This document shows, one piece after another, positions 1-5,766 of a stretch of 6,482 nt of DNA. The notes under the pieces are model-generated. The model saw nothing but the letters and a program-made list of their open reading frames with translations, was not told the DNA's origin and searched no databases. Where the stretch lies: the NCBI GenBank assembly GCA_002435705.1, contig DIVA01000018.1:4680-11161 (forward strand), written 5' to 3'. Both the position numbers and the translations under genes were made by a program. Every line of letters begins with the position of its first letter. Position 1 is the first letter of the stretch. Origin of the DNA: Bacteriovoracaceae bacterium UBA6144. Its GTDB lineage: Bacteria > Bdellovibrionota > Bacteriovoracia > Bacteriovoracales > Bacteriovoracaceae.

Positions 1-30
1 GGAATGCCTCAGATGGGAATGCCTCAGATG
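1..30 (+). repeat. Two perfect 15-bp coding tandem repeats
   Basis: The unit ggaatgcctcagatg occurs at 1-15 and again at 16-30 with no mismatch, and the first 6 bases of a third unit follow at 31-36. Each unit encodes Gly-Met-Pro-Gln-Met in the frame of the truncated gene. The window edge cuts the array, so the copy number is unknown. Confidence 0.8.
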
Positions 31-228
31 GGAATGCAGCAACAAGCTCACCCCCTGATGATGCAGCAGCAGTCTCCTTACTACATGCCAGGCTCATTTG
101 ACTTCGGAATGCCAGGGATGATGGATGGGAACCGCTCACAAGTAGAATTTGGTAACTTCCAGGCGCAAGCACCACAAATGCAGGCCCCGGTGGTTCAGGC
201 CGGAATCGCTCCTCAAATGTTTAACTAA
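1..228 (+). CDS. C-terminal part of a Met/Gln/Pro-rich low-complexity protein (5' end outside window)
   Basis: The frame is open from base 1 and ends at TAA 226-228, giving 75 codons that begin with Gly; the true start lies to the left. About 13 of the 75 residues are Met and 15 are Gln, with many Pro, Gly and Ala. It opens with two identical GMPQM units, then has two QQQ runs, an MPGSFDF/FGMPGMM stretch and a QAQAPQMQAP stretch before ending in MFN. I see no catalytic motif, lipobox or membrane segment. Such a composition suggests a disordered tail of a larger protein, but the function cannot be read from this piece. The strong terminator 30 nt downstream supports a real gene end. An internal ATG at position 4 is unlikely to be the start because it sits inside the repeat with no visible ribosome site. 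Confidence 0.7.
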   Translation, partial: GMPQMGMPQMGMQQQAHPLMMQQQSPYYMPGSFDFGMPGMMDGNRSQVEFGNFQAQAPQMQAPVVQAGIAPQMFN

Positions 229-257
229 GCCCTCTGTTCTCGATTTCTCCCCCCCTT

Positions 258-290
258 AAGAGCCCCACTAATTTAGTGGGGCTTTTTTTT
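258..290 (+). terminator. Rho-independent terminator of the Met/Gln-rich gene
   Basis: A perfect 10-bp stem pairs agccccacta (261-270) with tagtggggct (274-283) around a 3-nt loop. The U-tract is an unbroken run of eight T at 283-290. The upstream AAG at 258-260 can pair further with the T-tract. It lies 30 nt after the stop at 228 and before the next gene at 353, so it separates the two transcription units. Confidence 0.93.
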
Positions 291-320
291 CTTCATTTTA
301 TTGAAATTGGGTCGACAAGC

Positions 321-349
321 TCTCTAACGGATCCTGCAACCGTGAGAGA
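321..349 (+). promoter_or_regulatory. Inverted repeat / possible hairpin covering the ribosome site of the zinc-ribbon gene
   Basis: The arm tctctaacgg (321-330) pairs with ccgtgagaga (340-349) around a 9-nt loop; nine of ten positions are Watson-Crick, with one A-G mismatch (326/344). The 3' arm holds the only SD-like purine run (GAGAG, 344-348) before ATG 353. In the mRNA this could hide the ribosome site. As DNA it is a 29-bp dyad that could be an operator. No protein or ligand can be assigned. Confidence 0.5.
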
Positions 350-352
350 CAT

Positions 353-595
353 ATGAATGAAATAGAAAAAGCTAAGGGTAAAAAATCCTTGTTTAAAGTG
401 TGCCACGCCTGTGGTCATTGTTTTGAAACCCCCGTCGAGCCAGATAAATGCCTGAAATGCCAGAAGGCTTTTCTGCCTCTTCAATATTTTGACAAGATTC
501 ACCAAAATAAGAATGAAAAATACCATCTGCTCTTTGAAAAGAGTGATGACCTTGATGAAGAAACTTTCATTAAAGGACTCTACGTTTTGTGGTGA
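353..595 (+). CDS. Small zinc-ribbon protein of unknown function
   Basis: An 80-residue protein with a likely zinc-binding site made of two CxxC knuckles, C17-x2-C20 and C33-x2-C36, with further potential ligands at His22 and Cys23. The spacing of 12 residues between the knuckles is typical of rubredoxin-like zinc ribbons. A lysine-rich N-terminus precedes the ribbon, and the part after residue 45 is charged (KNEK, EKSDDLDEE). There is no signal peptide or membrane segment, so it is probably cytoplasmic. It starts at ATG 353 after a modest GAGAG ribosome site that lies in a possible hairpin. Its TGA (593-595) is 18 nt before recJ, so the two are probably co-transcribed. A nucleic-acid or protein-interaction role next to recJ is a guess from fold and position only. 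Confidence 0.8.
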   Translation: MNEIEKAKGKKSLFKVCHACGHCFETPVEPDKCLKCQKAFLPLQYFDKIHQNKNEKYHLLFEKSDDLDEETFIKGLYVLW

Positions 596-613
596 GTTTG
601 TTAGTGTTTTTTC

Positions 614-2293
614 ATGACGCAACAATCCCTGCACCCGGCCCTTCAGCGCTTACTTGAAAAAAGAGGACTCAAAGGCGACAAAGCTCAAGAGTATCTCTCC
701 TGGAACCTCAAAGACATTCCCGACATCACACAGATGCACGATATGCCTAAAGCAGCTGAGCGAATCGTGCAGGCGCTCTCTCTGAATGAAAAGATTGGCA
801 TCTACGGTGACTATGATGTGGATGGGGCCACCTCCTGCGCTCTCCTCTTTCATTTTTTTAAAATGCTTGGTGTTCACGTCGAGACCTTTCAACCCTCTCG
901 CTTCGTCGAAGGCTACGGCATTCACCCTGTCTCAATTGATAATGCCATTGAGAAAAATGTGAAGGTCTTAATCTCGGTTGATTGTGGCATCTCAAATATT
1001 GAGACAGCAGAATATGCTCTTCAAAAAAATATCGACCTCATCATCACCGATCATCACAAAGATGCGGCGGCTCACATCCCTCGTGCTTTCGCGGTCGTAA
1101 ATCCCAATCGACGTGATGAACCAGAGTCAGAGCTGGGTTCACTGGCCGGTGTGGGGGTTGCCTTTGCTCTCGCAGTGAAGATCAGAGAACTCCTCATTGC
1201 TTCTGGACAAAAAGTAGAGAGCATCTACTGCCTTCTTCCTTTTGTGGCGATTGGAACCATCTGTGACCTGGCCGTTCTCACTCCGCTGAATCTAAAGCTC
1301 TCTCGCCATGGTTTAAAGCAGATTCCCACTTGTAAGTACCCAGGGCTCTTGGCTTTTTTTAATCCGGAAGAACTCAAGGCTGAAGTCACCAGCGAGAAGA
1401 TTGCCTTTAACATCGGGCCGATGATTAATTCCAAAGGCAGACTGGATCATCCTGAAAGATCACTCCTACTACTCATCGCCAGCACAACAGCTGAAGCCCG
1501 AGAGCACTACCAGCATCTTGAGATCTCCAATCGTGACCGCCGAATTATTCAGGCCGAAGTGGTTGAGAGTGCCAAAGAAGTCGTAAAGTCGACCATGAAT
1601 AGCCAAACCGCTATCAACATCGTCTACGCTCCTGAGTGGCACGAAGGTGTCGTCGGGATCGTGGCGAGTAAGCTGGTTGAACTCTATGGTCTGCCTGCTA
1701 TCGTTCTGACAAATGCCGAAGAAAAAGGGATCATCAAGGGATCTGCGCGCACGGCCGGTGAGTTAAATATTTTTGAGTGCCTGGAAACTTGCCGTGACCT
1801 CTTTTTAAAGTTCGGCGGACACAAAGCAGCTGCGGGAATGTCGTTTAAGGCGGAAAACCTTCCACTCATCAAAGAGCGTCTCCAGAGTGTTATCGCCAAA
1901 GTTCCAGAGATCCTCAGAGTGAAGCAAGAACGCTGGGACATTGAACTCACTCCCGATGAGATCTCACCCCAATTGGTGCGCGACCTTAACCATCTAGAGC
2001 CCTTCGGTAATGGCAACGAGAGACCGGTCTTTAGAATGAAAGGCGTAAAGCTCGCTTCGTTTCGGATCCTTAAAGACGCTCACGTCAAATGGACCTTTTC
2101 ACCACTTAAAACTCCCCAGACTCACTTCAGTGGGATCAGCTTTAATTACTTGGGCAAATGGAACGAGCCCTCTCCCGATGATGTTTTTCAAAATCAGGAG
2201 AAGACACCTTTCACTCTACAATTTGGCTTAGGGATCAATCGCTTTAACGGCAATGAGACGATTCAGCTTCAGGTTGAGAAAATTCTTATCTAG
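614..2293 (+). CDS. recJ: Single-stranded-DNA-specific 5'-3' exonuclease RecJ
   Basis: A 559-residue DHH-family nuclease, close to the usual RecJ length. RecJ degrades single-stranded DNA 5' to 3' in RecF-pathway recombination, base excision and mismatch repair. Visible motifs in order: YGDYDVDG (64-71), SVDCGIS (121-127), TDHH (145-148), VVNPNR (161-166), LAGVGVAFAL (177-186), IGTICDLAVL (213-222), INSKGR (271-276), WHEGVVGIVASKL (342-354), GSART (376-380) and the DHHA1 GGHKAAAGM (401-409). These include the Asp/His metal ligands of the DHH domain. The C-terminal part (about 437-559, with LEPFGNGNERPVF at 461-473) matches the OB-fold DNA-binding domain. A TAG at 602-604 in frame leaves ATG 614 as the only sensible start, yet it has no good SD and follows a T-run. 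Two motifs differ from the textbook RecJ (ICD for VAD, NSKGR for NAAGR). It is apparently intact. The end overlaps the opposing lipoprotein gene by 8 bp. Confidence 0.97.
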   Translation: MTQQSLHPALQRLLEKRGLKGDKAQEYLSWNLKDIPDITQMHDMPKAAERIVQALSLNEKIGIYGDYDVDGATSCALLFHFFKMLGVHVETFQPSRFVEGYGIHPVSIDNAIEKNVKVLISVDCGISNIETAEYALQKNIDLIITDHHKDAAAHIPRAFAVVNPNRRDEPESELGSLAGVGVAFALAVKIRELLIASGQKVESIYCLLPFVAIGTICDLAVLTPLNLKLSRHGLKQIPTCKYPGLLAFFNPEELKAEVTSEKIAFNIGPMINSKGRLDHPERSLLLLIASTTAEAREHYQHLEISNRDRRIIQAEVVESAKEVVKSTMNSQTAINIVYAPEWHEGVVGIVASKLVELYGLPAIVLTNAEEKGIIKGSARTAGELNIFECLETCRDLFLKFGGHKAAAGMSFKAENLPLIKERLQSVIAKVPEILRVKQERWDIELTPDEISPQLVRDLNHLEPFGNGNERPVFRMKGVKLASFRILKDAHVKWTFSPLKTPQTHFSGISFNYLGKWNEPSPDDVFQNQEKTPFTLQFGLGINRFNGNETIQLQVEKILI

Positions 2294-2816
2294 CCTTCGA
2301 GATCGCATCGCGCAGTTTGATAAATTCTGCTTTGTCGGTGGCCTTTAGTTTGCCCACCACTCGCATGACAGGTGTTCCGTCAGCGCGCGAGACATTTTGC
2401 GTGAACTCCATCTCTCCATTCGTCATGACGTATTCAACGATATTCACTTCACCTTTTGCAAAGTACAGCTCTACACGCCATTTATCCCGCTTTTCAGAAT
2501 GGAAGAGATGGCGTCCAAGGTAGGAGCCATCACGATGAGTCATCACGTAAACCAGAGGGTTTTCAGTGCGAACAGAAATTGAAGGAAAGACATCAAGCTT
2601 CACTCCCTTACTTGGCCCTGTGTAAAACCAGGCATGAATTTTTTCACCCTGGTTTTCCACGACAGTATCCAGAAGAATTTCTGCTTCACGGATGACCTCA
2701 TTTGTCTTGGCATCATACTCGATAGCCGAACCAGCAAAAAAAGACTCACTCCCCTGCGGACGCGAGAGATGAGCGCACCCCACGAGAATCAAAAGGACAA
2801 AGAGAAGTGATTTCAT
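2286..2816 (-). CDS. Putative outer-membrane lipoprotein, last gene of the minus-strand cluster
   Basis: A 176-residue protein with a lipoprotein signal peptide: M-K-S, a hydrophobic core (LLFVLLILV) and a lipobox LVGC with the lipidated Cys at 14. Ala follows the Cys, so no Asp retention signal is present and outer-membrane sorting is likely. The mature part is about 160 residues, with alternating hydrophobic stretches suggesting beta strands (IHAWFYTG, NPLVYVMTH, WRVELYFA, VNIVEYVM) and a charged helical C-terminus. I do not recognise the family. The start at 2816 is supported by AGGAG (2822-2826 on this strand), which overlaps the end of the cyclophilin gene; only 8 nt separate the two. 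Its TAA (2286-2288) lies inside the last codons of recJ on the other strand. Confidence 0.85.
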   Translation of the reverse strand: MKSLLFVLLILVGCAHLSRPQGSESFFAGSAIEYDAKTNEVIREAEILLDTVVENQGEKIHAWFYTGPSKGVKLDVFPSISVRTENPLVYVMTHRDGSYLGRHLFHSEKRDKWRVELYFAKGEVNIVEYVMTNGEMEFTQNVSRADGTPVMRVVGKLKATDKAEFIKLRDAISKAR

Positions 2817-2824
2817 GCTGACTC

Positions 2825-3361
2825 CTATTCTCTGATGATCTGAACTGATTGAATCACAACATCTGTTTTCGGACGATCCATCATGCCGACTGGTGTTCTT
2901 CCAATACTCGTCACCACTTCCATGCCTTCAACCACTTCACCAAACACTGTGTGGCGACCGTCGAGGTGTGGAGTCGGTGCAAGAGTGATAAAGAACTGTG
3001 AGCCATTTGTTCCAGGCCCAGCATTGGCCATGGAGAGAATCCCTGGACCTTTGTGACGAAGATCACGGTCAAACTCATCAGCAAAACGATAACCAGGACC
3101 TCCGCGGCCTGAACCTTCTGGGCAGCCACCTTGAATCATAAAACGATCAATCACTCGGTGGAAGATCAAGCCATCGTAGAAGTTTCCACCACGAGCGTGC
3201 TCTTGGCGACCTTCAGCCAGATTTACGAAATTCCACACGGTCTCTGGGCACTTCTCAGTGAAGAGCTTAATTTTAAAATCACCCATAGAGGTTTTAAAAA
3301 GCGCCGAAAGAGATTTTCCTTCTTCGCGGTAATCTGATTTCTTAATTGATTTACCAAACAT
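2825..3361 (-). CDS. Cyclophilin-type peptidyl-prolyl cis-trans isomerase (cytoplasmic)
   Basis: A 178-residue cyclophilin, which speeds cis-trans isomerisation of X-Pro bonds in protein folding. Signature blocks in order: FHRVI (67-71), FMIQGG (74-79), GYRFADEF (90-97), MANAGPGTNGSQFFIT (111-126) and LDGRHTVFGEV (133-143). The catalytic Arg is R69, with F74 and Q77 of the active site and H137 also in place. The Trp that gives human CypA its cyclosporin sensitivity is replaced by His132, as is common in bacterial forms. There is no signal peptide, so it should be cytoplasmic, like E. coli PpiB, though with about 20 extra N-terminal residues. The extension is supported by a strong GGAGGA ribosome site before ATG 3361; Met26, where the fold begins, is the alternative start. 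It starts 1 nt after the upstream lipoprotein stop. Confidence 0.96.
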   Translation of the reverse strand: MFGKSIKKSDYREEGKSLSALFKTSMGDFKIKLFTEKCPETVWNFVNLAEGRQEHARGGNFYDGLIFHRVIDRFMIQGGCPEGSGRGGPGYRFADEFDRDLRHKGPGILSMANAGPGTNGSQFFITLAPTPHLDGRHTVFGEVVEGMEVVTSIGRTPVGMMDRPKTDVVIQSVQIIRE

Positions 3362-3362
3362 C

Positions 3363-4082
3363 TTATTCCTCCATTGTTCTTATATTATAGCCCGTCGGAA
3401 ATTCTGCAGGGGGATGATTGACGACCCAAAGAGTGGCCCTCTCTTGCGGAAAGAGCACATCAATCGGAAGTATAAGCCCAAACACCGTTTCGCCGGATTT
3501 AGTTAAATTCGTTAGACTCTCAAAACCATAACTAAAGAGACCAACCTCCGAGAGTTCTGAGTCACTCACCCATTTTTCCAACTGAGTGGAGTCGAAGCAA
3601 AGACTCAAAAGAATAATTGGGTCTCCTGTTTGTGCTAACTTCCTGAGCCAGCGCAAGGAGTTTTCTTTCTTATGGATCTGATCCCACCAAACCAAGTGCA
3701 CGTTCCCACGGTTTGGGTAATTAAATTCTCGGATGCCCGCTTTCACCTGCTCCATGGACTGAAGAAAGATGGCCCCTTCTTCTCTAGGAGAGATGAGCTT
3801 ATTGCCGTACTTGAGACGCAACTGACGGTTAAAGTGTGCCTGCAGCTCTACGCGCTGCTGATAATTGAGTCCGTGAATTTTCTCAAGAGCTTCATGACTC
3901 ACAAAGTGGGCTGAAAAATCCCGTGAACACTGTGCTGACACATTACCATTGGCCCAACTCGGAAGTTCCGCCAGCCAAAACTGCTCAACCCCACCTGTCT
4001 GATAGGGATCAACCGTAAACTCTCCTCCACGAGGTGTGGAGCAGGCTGAGGCAAAAAAGAGTAGAAGAAAAATGAATCTCAT
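3363..4082 (-). CDS. Putative lipoprotein of unknown function
   Basis: A 239-residue protein with a short signal peptide (M-R-F then IFLLLFFASA) and lipobox ASAC, placing the lipidated Cys at 14 followed by Ser, which suggests outer-membrane sorting. The mature part is mixed: a helical, charged middle (about 62-120, with QQRVELQAHFNRQLRLKYG), then strand-like pieces such as GNVHLVWWDQ, PIILLSLCF and ETVFGLILPIDVLF. Two further Cys residues (52, 162) could form a disulfide outside the cytoplasm. I recognise no family or catalytic motif. Its ATG overlaps the TGA of the upstream Rossmann-fold gene as ATGA, indicating translational coupling, and the cyclophilin begins 1 nt after its TAA. Confidence 0.85.
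   Translation of the reverse strand: MRFIFLLLFFASACSTPRGGEFTVDPYQTGGVEQFWLAELPSWANGNVSAQCSRDFSAHFVSHEALEKIHGLNYQQRVELQAHFNRQLRLKYGNKLISPREEGAIFLQSMEQVKAGIREFNYPNRGNVHLVWWDQIHKKENSLRWLRKLAQTGDPIILLSLCFDSTQLEKWVSDSELSEVGLFSYGFESLTNLTKSGETVFGLILPIDVLFPQERATLWVVNHPPAEFPTGYNIRTMEE
3368..3372 (-). promoter_or_regulatory. Strong Shine-Dalgarno that fixes the cyclophilin start
   Basis: On the minus strand GGAGG lies 6 nt before ATG 3361, inside the last codons (ATG GAG GAA TAA) of the upstream lipoprotein gene. It favours the 178-residue form over an internal start at Met26 and implies coupled translation. Confidence 0.75.
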
Positions 4083-5230
4083 TGGGGAGACTCCTTCGGA
4101 GAAAAAAGTGTAAGAAGATTTTGCAAGATGGATTCTCTCTGCGAAGGATTCTGGAGCGTGAAGAATCCAACCTCAGGATGGATGCCTCTGTCATCTCCCC
4201 CTCGTTTGCCATCCAGACTCAAACGCAGATCCAGTCCGAAGAAGCGAGAGTGATCTCTGCTGCGGCCACAGGCCCCCACCACAAAATCGACGCTAATCGT
4301 TTTAATGTCCATCTGATTATTTTCAACTTGAACCTTCGCTTCATTCCAAGGACTCGTCTCTAGAGTGAGAAAGGTGCGACTCTTATCAATCAGCTGATCC
4401 GCCGCCGTGACCAGATGAGCACTAAAGAACACCAAACGAGGAATCGGCTCCGCTGGTTTTACTTTTTTTACTTTCACAAAATCATCCAACTCTTCCCAAG
4501 TCCGAAGCTCTCTGTGGTACTGGGCTAACTCTTGCTCATGCTCTCTTTGGGCGTGGGTCAAAAAATCATTGAGTAACTGGTCTCGCGTTTTTTGCAGGTA
4601 ATGTTCAAAGGGTGCGCCCTGGTTTGTGATCAAAAAGATACGACTCTTACTCTCACTCCACCAAGCGGAGAGCTGCTTTAAAATTTGCGCCGCCACCATC
4701 CCATCACCAACAATGGCGATTTCATGCTGCGAGAGTTTTTCTTGAAGCCCACTCAGTGAGTCGAGAAAATACAGACTGCCCTCGCGAAGTCTTGATTCAC
4801 CCACACAAGGCCCACCAGGACCGATATGGCGCACCAACTGAGGCTCTGTCGCATCGATGATGACATCAAAGTCTTCAAAGAGCTCAAGGCGACTCTTGAG
4901 TGACTGCATGAACTCACTGGAAAGTTTCTCGAACACCTCAGGCTGTTCACTTTGAATTGTTTCTACTCGTTCAATCGGATTCACTTCATAAGTTACGCGA
5001 AACAGATCAGCAAAACGAGTCCGTGCCTGCGGTGTCTCTCCGGCCGTTAAAAATCTTTTGGTGATTGATTTAAAGGGCGCTGGAATAAGCACATCTTGTT
5101 CAAAAAGTTCTTTTTCAAGACTGGATGCAAGCGCAGATTGCCAGAAGAGCCGTACAGAGGCGCCTAGGCGGAGTAGATCTTGAGTCATGTGGAGGGCCTC
5201 TGCGGAGGGGCCCAGAACTGCAATCTTCAC
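4079..5230 (-). CDS. FAD/NAD(P)-binding Rossmann-fold protein, possible flavin oxidoreductase with divergent motifs
   Basis: A 383-residue protein with two dinucleotide-fold signatures. The first is at the N-terminus, IAVLGPSAEA (3-12), ending in a second strand VRLFW (26-30). The second is mid-protein, IAIVGDGMVAAQIL (171-184). DVIIDATEP (122-130) and DFVVGACG (315-322) resemble the strand-plus-ATG turns that follow such domains in two-domain flavoproteins. A charged, Gln/Glu-rich, probably helical segment (about 213-262) is inserted between. The first motif is GPSAEA, not GxGxxG, and the strand expected to end in an acidic ribose-binding residue ends in Phe-Trp, so FAD binding is doubtful. 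No signal peptide is seen. The start is GTG (5228-5230) with AAGGA 6 nt upstream, inside a strong hairpin. It lies 42 nt after pilZ and overlaps the next lipoprotein gene by 4 nt. The substrate is unknown. Confidence 0.75.
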   Translation of the reverse strand: MKIAVLGPSAEALHMTQDLLRLGASVRLFWQSALASSLEKELFEQDVLIPAPFKSITKRFLTAGETPQARTRFADLFRVTYEVNPIERVETIQSEQPEVFEKLSSEFMQSLKSRLELFEDFDVIIDATEPQLVRHIGPGGPCVGESRLREGSLYFLDSLSGLQEKLSQHEIAIVGDGMVAAQILKQLSAWWSESKSRIFLITNQGAPFEHYLQKTRDQLLNDFLTHAQREHEQELAQYHRELRTWEELDDFVKVKKVKPAEPIPRLVFFSAHLVTAADQLIDKSRTFLTLETSPWNEAKVQVENNQMDIKTISVDFVVGACGRSRDHSRFFGLDLRLSLDGKRGGDDRGIHPEVGFFTLQNPSQRESILQNLLTLFSPKESPQ

Positions 5231-5255
5231 TAAGAGTCCTTTCGAGGACCCTTAG
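5230..5255 (-). promoter_or_regulatory. Intercistronic hairpin enclosing SD and first base of the GTG start
   Basis: In the minus-strand transcript CUAAGGGUCCU (5255-5245) pairs with AGGACUCUUAG (5240-5230) around the loop CGAA. All 11 positions pair, one as G-U. The SD AAGGA (5241-5237) straddles the loop and 3' arm, and the last paired base (5230) is the G of the GTG start codon. No U-run follows, so it is not an intrinsic terminator of pilZ. The opposite strand carries an A-C mismatch at that G-U position, so the structure is better as minus-strand RNA. It may limit translation of the Rossmann-fold gene or act as an mRNA processing or stability element. Confidence 0.7.
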
Positions 5256-5272
5256 TTTAGATCATTTGATTT

Positions 5273-5734
5273 TTAAAGGAAATAGACTTTATGTGAGGCG
5301 TTGTCTCGACAAGAAAACTCTGCATACTTGTACATAAACTCAATGAAGCTCTCAAGCGCCTTAAAACTTGGAAGCGTTTGATCAAACTCCCCTCCACAGC
5401 GCCAGTAAGCTTCACCGTTTTTATCGATGAACTCCGTCGCATGACGCAACTTTACGACAATAGGAAGAAAACTTGTCTTGGTAAAGAAGAGCTTGAGCGT
5501 TACTTCAGACTGCGCCGAGAACTTATTCTTGGCGTTAGTTGAGAAAGGAACTTGAAAGAGGCAGCCCTCTTTCGAGATATCGATGAGTTTTAGAGGATGA
5601 CCTGAGCCATTATCATCAATCACAGCGTCAACACCGAGGAATTCATCAAACACAACACGCTCAAAAGTGCGGCGCTTCTTTTCAATGCTCTCGCGACGCT
5701 TTTCGCTAAAATCAAAAACTTTTTTATCTGACAT
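5273..5734 (-). CDS. PilZ-domain protein, probable cyclic-di-GMP receptor
   Basis: A 153-residue protein with both c-di-GMP-binding PilZ signatures: RxxxR at R22-TFE-R26 and DxSxxG at D52-IS-KE-G57, in the pattern of an N-terminal switch followed by a beta barrel. The strand LKLIDISKEGCLFQVP (48-63) and the later YWRCGGEF (110-117) fit the family. The N-terminus is highly charged (DFSEKRRESIEKKRR) and the C-terminus (about 123-143) is probably a helix. There is no signal peptide or membrane segment. PilZ proteins change partners when c-di-GMP binds and often act on motility, surface polymers or development; the partner is not evident here. ATG 5734 is supported by GGAGG (5747-5743), 8 nt upstream. 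It is the first gene of the minus-strand cluster and diverges from the membrane-protein gene at 5839. Confidence 0.88.
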   Translation of the reverse strand: MSDKKVFDFSEKRRESIEKKRRTFERVVFDEFLGVDAVIDDNGSGHPLKLIDISKEGCLFQVPFSTNAKNKFSAQSEVTLKLFFTKTSFLPIVVKLRHATEFIDKNGEAYWRCGGEFDQTLPSFKALESFIEFMYKYAEFSCRDNASHKVYFL

Positions 5735-5743
5735 AGATCTTTC

Positions 5744-5766
5744 CTCCGATTATTTTCCTATCGGAG
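5744..5766 (-). promoter_or_regulatory. Inverted repeat overlapping the pilZ ribosome site
   Basis: A perfect 7-bp inverted repeat pairs ctccgat (5744-5750) with atcggag (5760-5766) around a 9-nt loop. In the minus-strand RNA the 3' arm AUCGGAG contains most of the GGAGG ribosome site of pilZ, so a transcript starting upstream of 5766 could hide it. Alternatively it is a DNA operator, or the 5' arm is part of a promoter -10 element. Confidence 0.5.

Noticed and set aside
301..328. Possible sigma-70 promoter, TTGAAA (301-306) and TCTAAC (323-328), before the zinc-ribbon gene
   Set aside because: The -35 is good but the -10 matches only 4 of 6 and the spacer is 16. It is too weak to list as a feature, although a promoter must exist somewhere after the terminator.
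293..634. Minus-strand open frame of 113 codons opposite the zinc-ribbon gene
   Set aside because: It covers the terminator T-run and the opposite strand of a gene with CxxC knuckles, and has no recognisable domain; it is a shadow.
2286..2340. Terminator between recJ and the convergent lipoprotein gene
   Set aside because: Only short stems such as gcag/ctgc are visible, with no adjacent U-run on either strand.
4082..4363. Plus-strand open frame of 93 codons opposite the Rossmann-fold gene
   Set aside because: It is antisense to a well-supported gene, with no ribosome site or motif.
5230..5260. Plus-strand terminator reading of the hairpin, with a UUCG loop
   Set aside because: Only three T follow the stem, the plus-strand stem has an A-C mismatch, and no plus-strand gene ends nearby.
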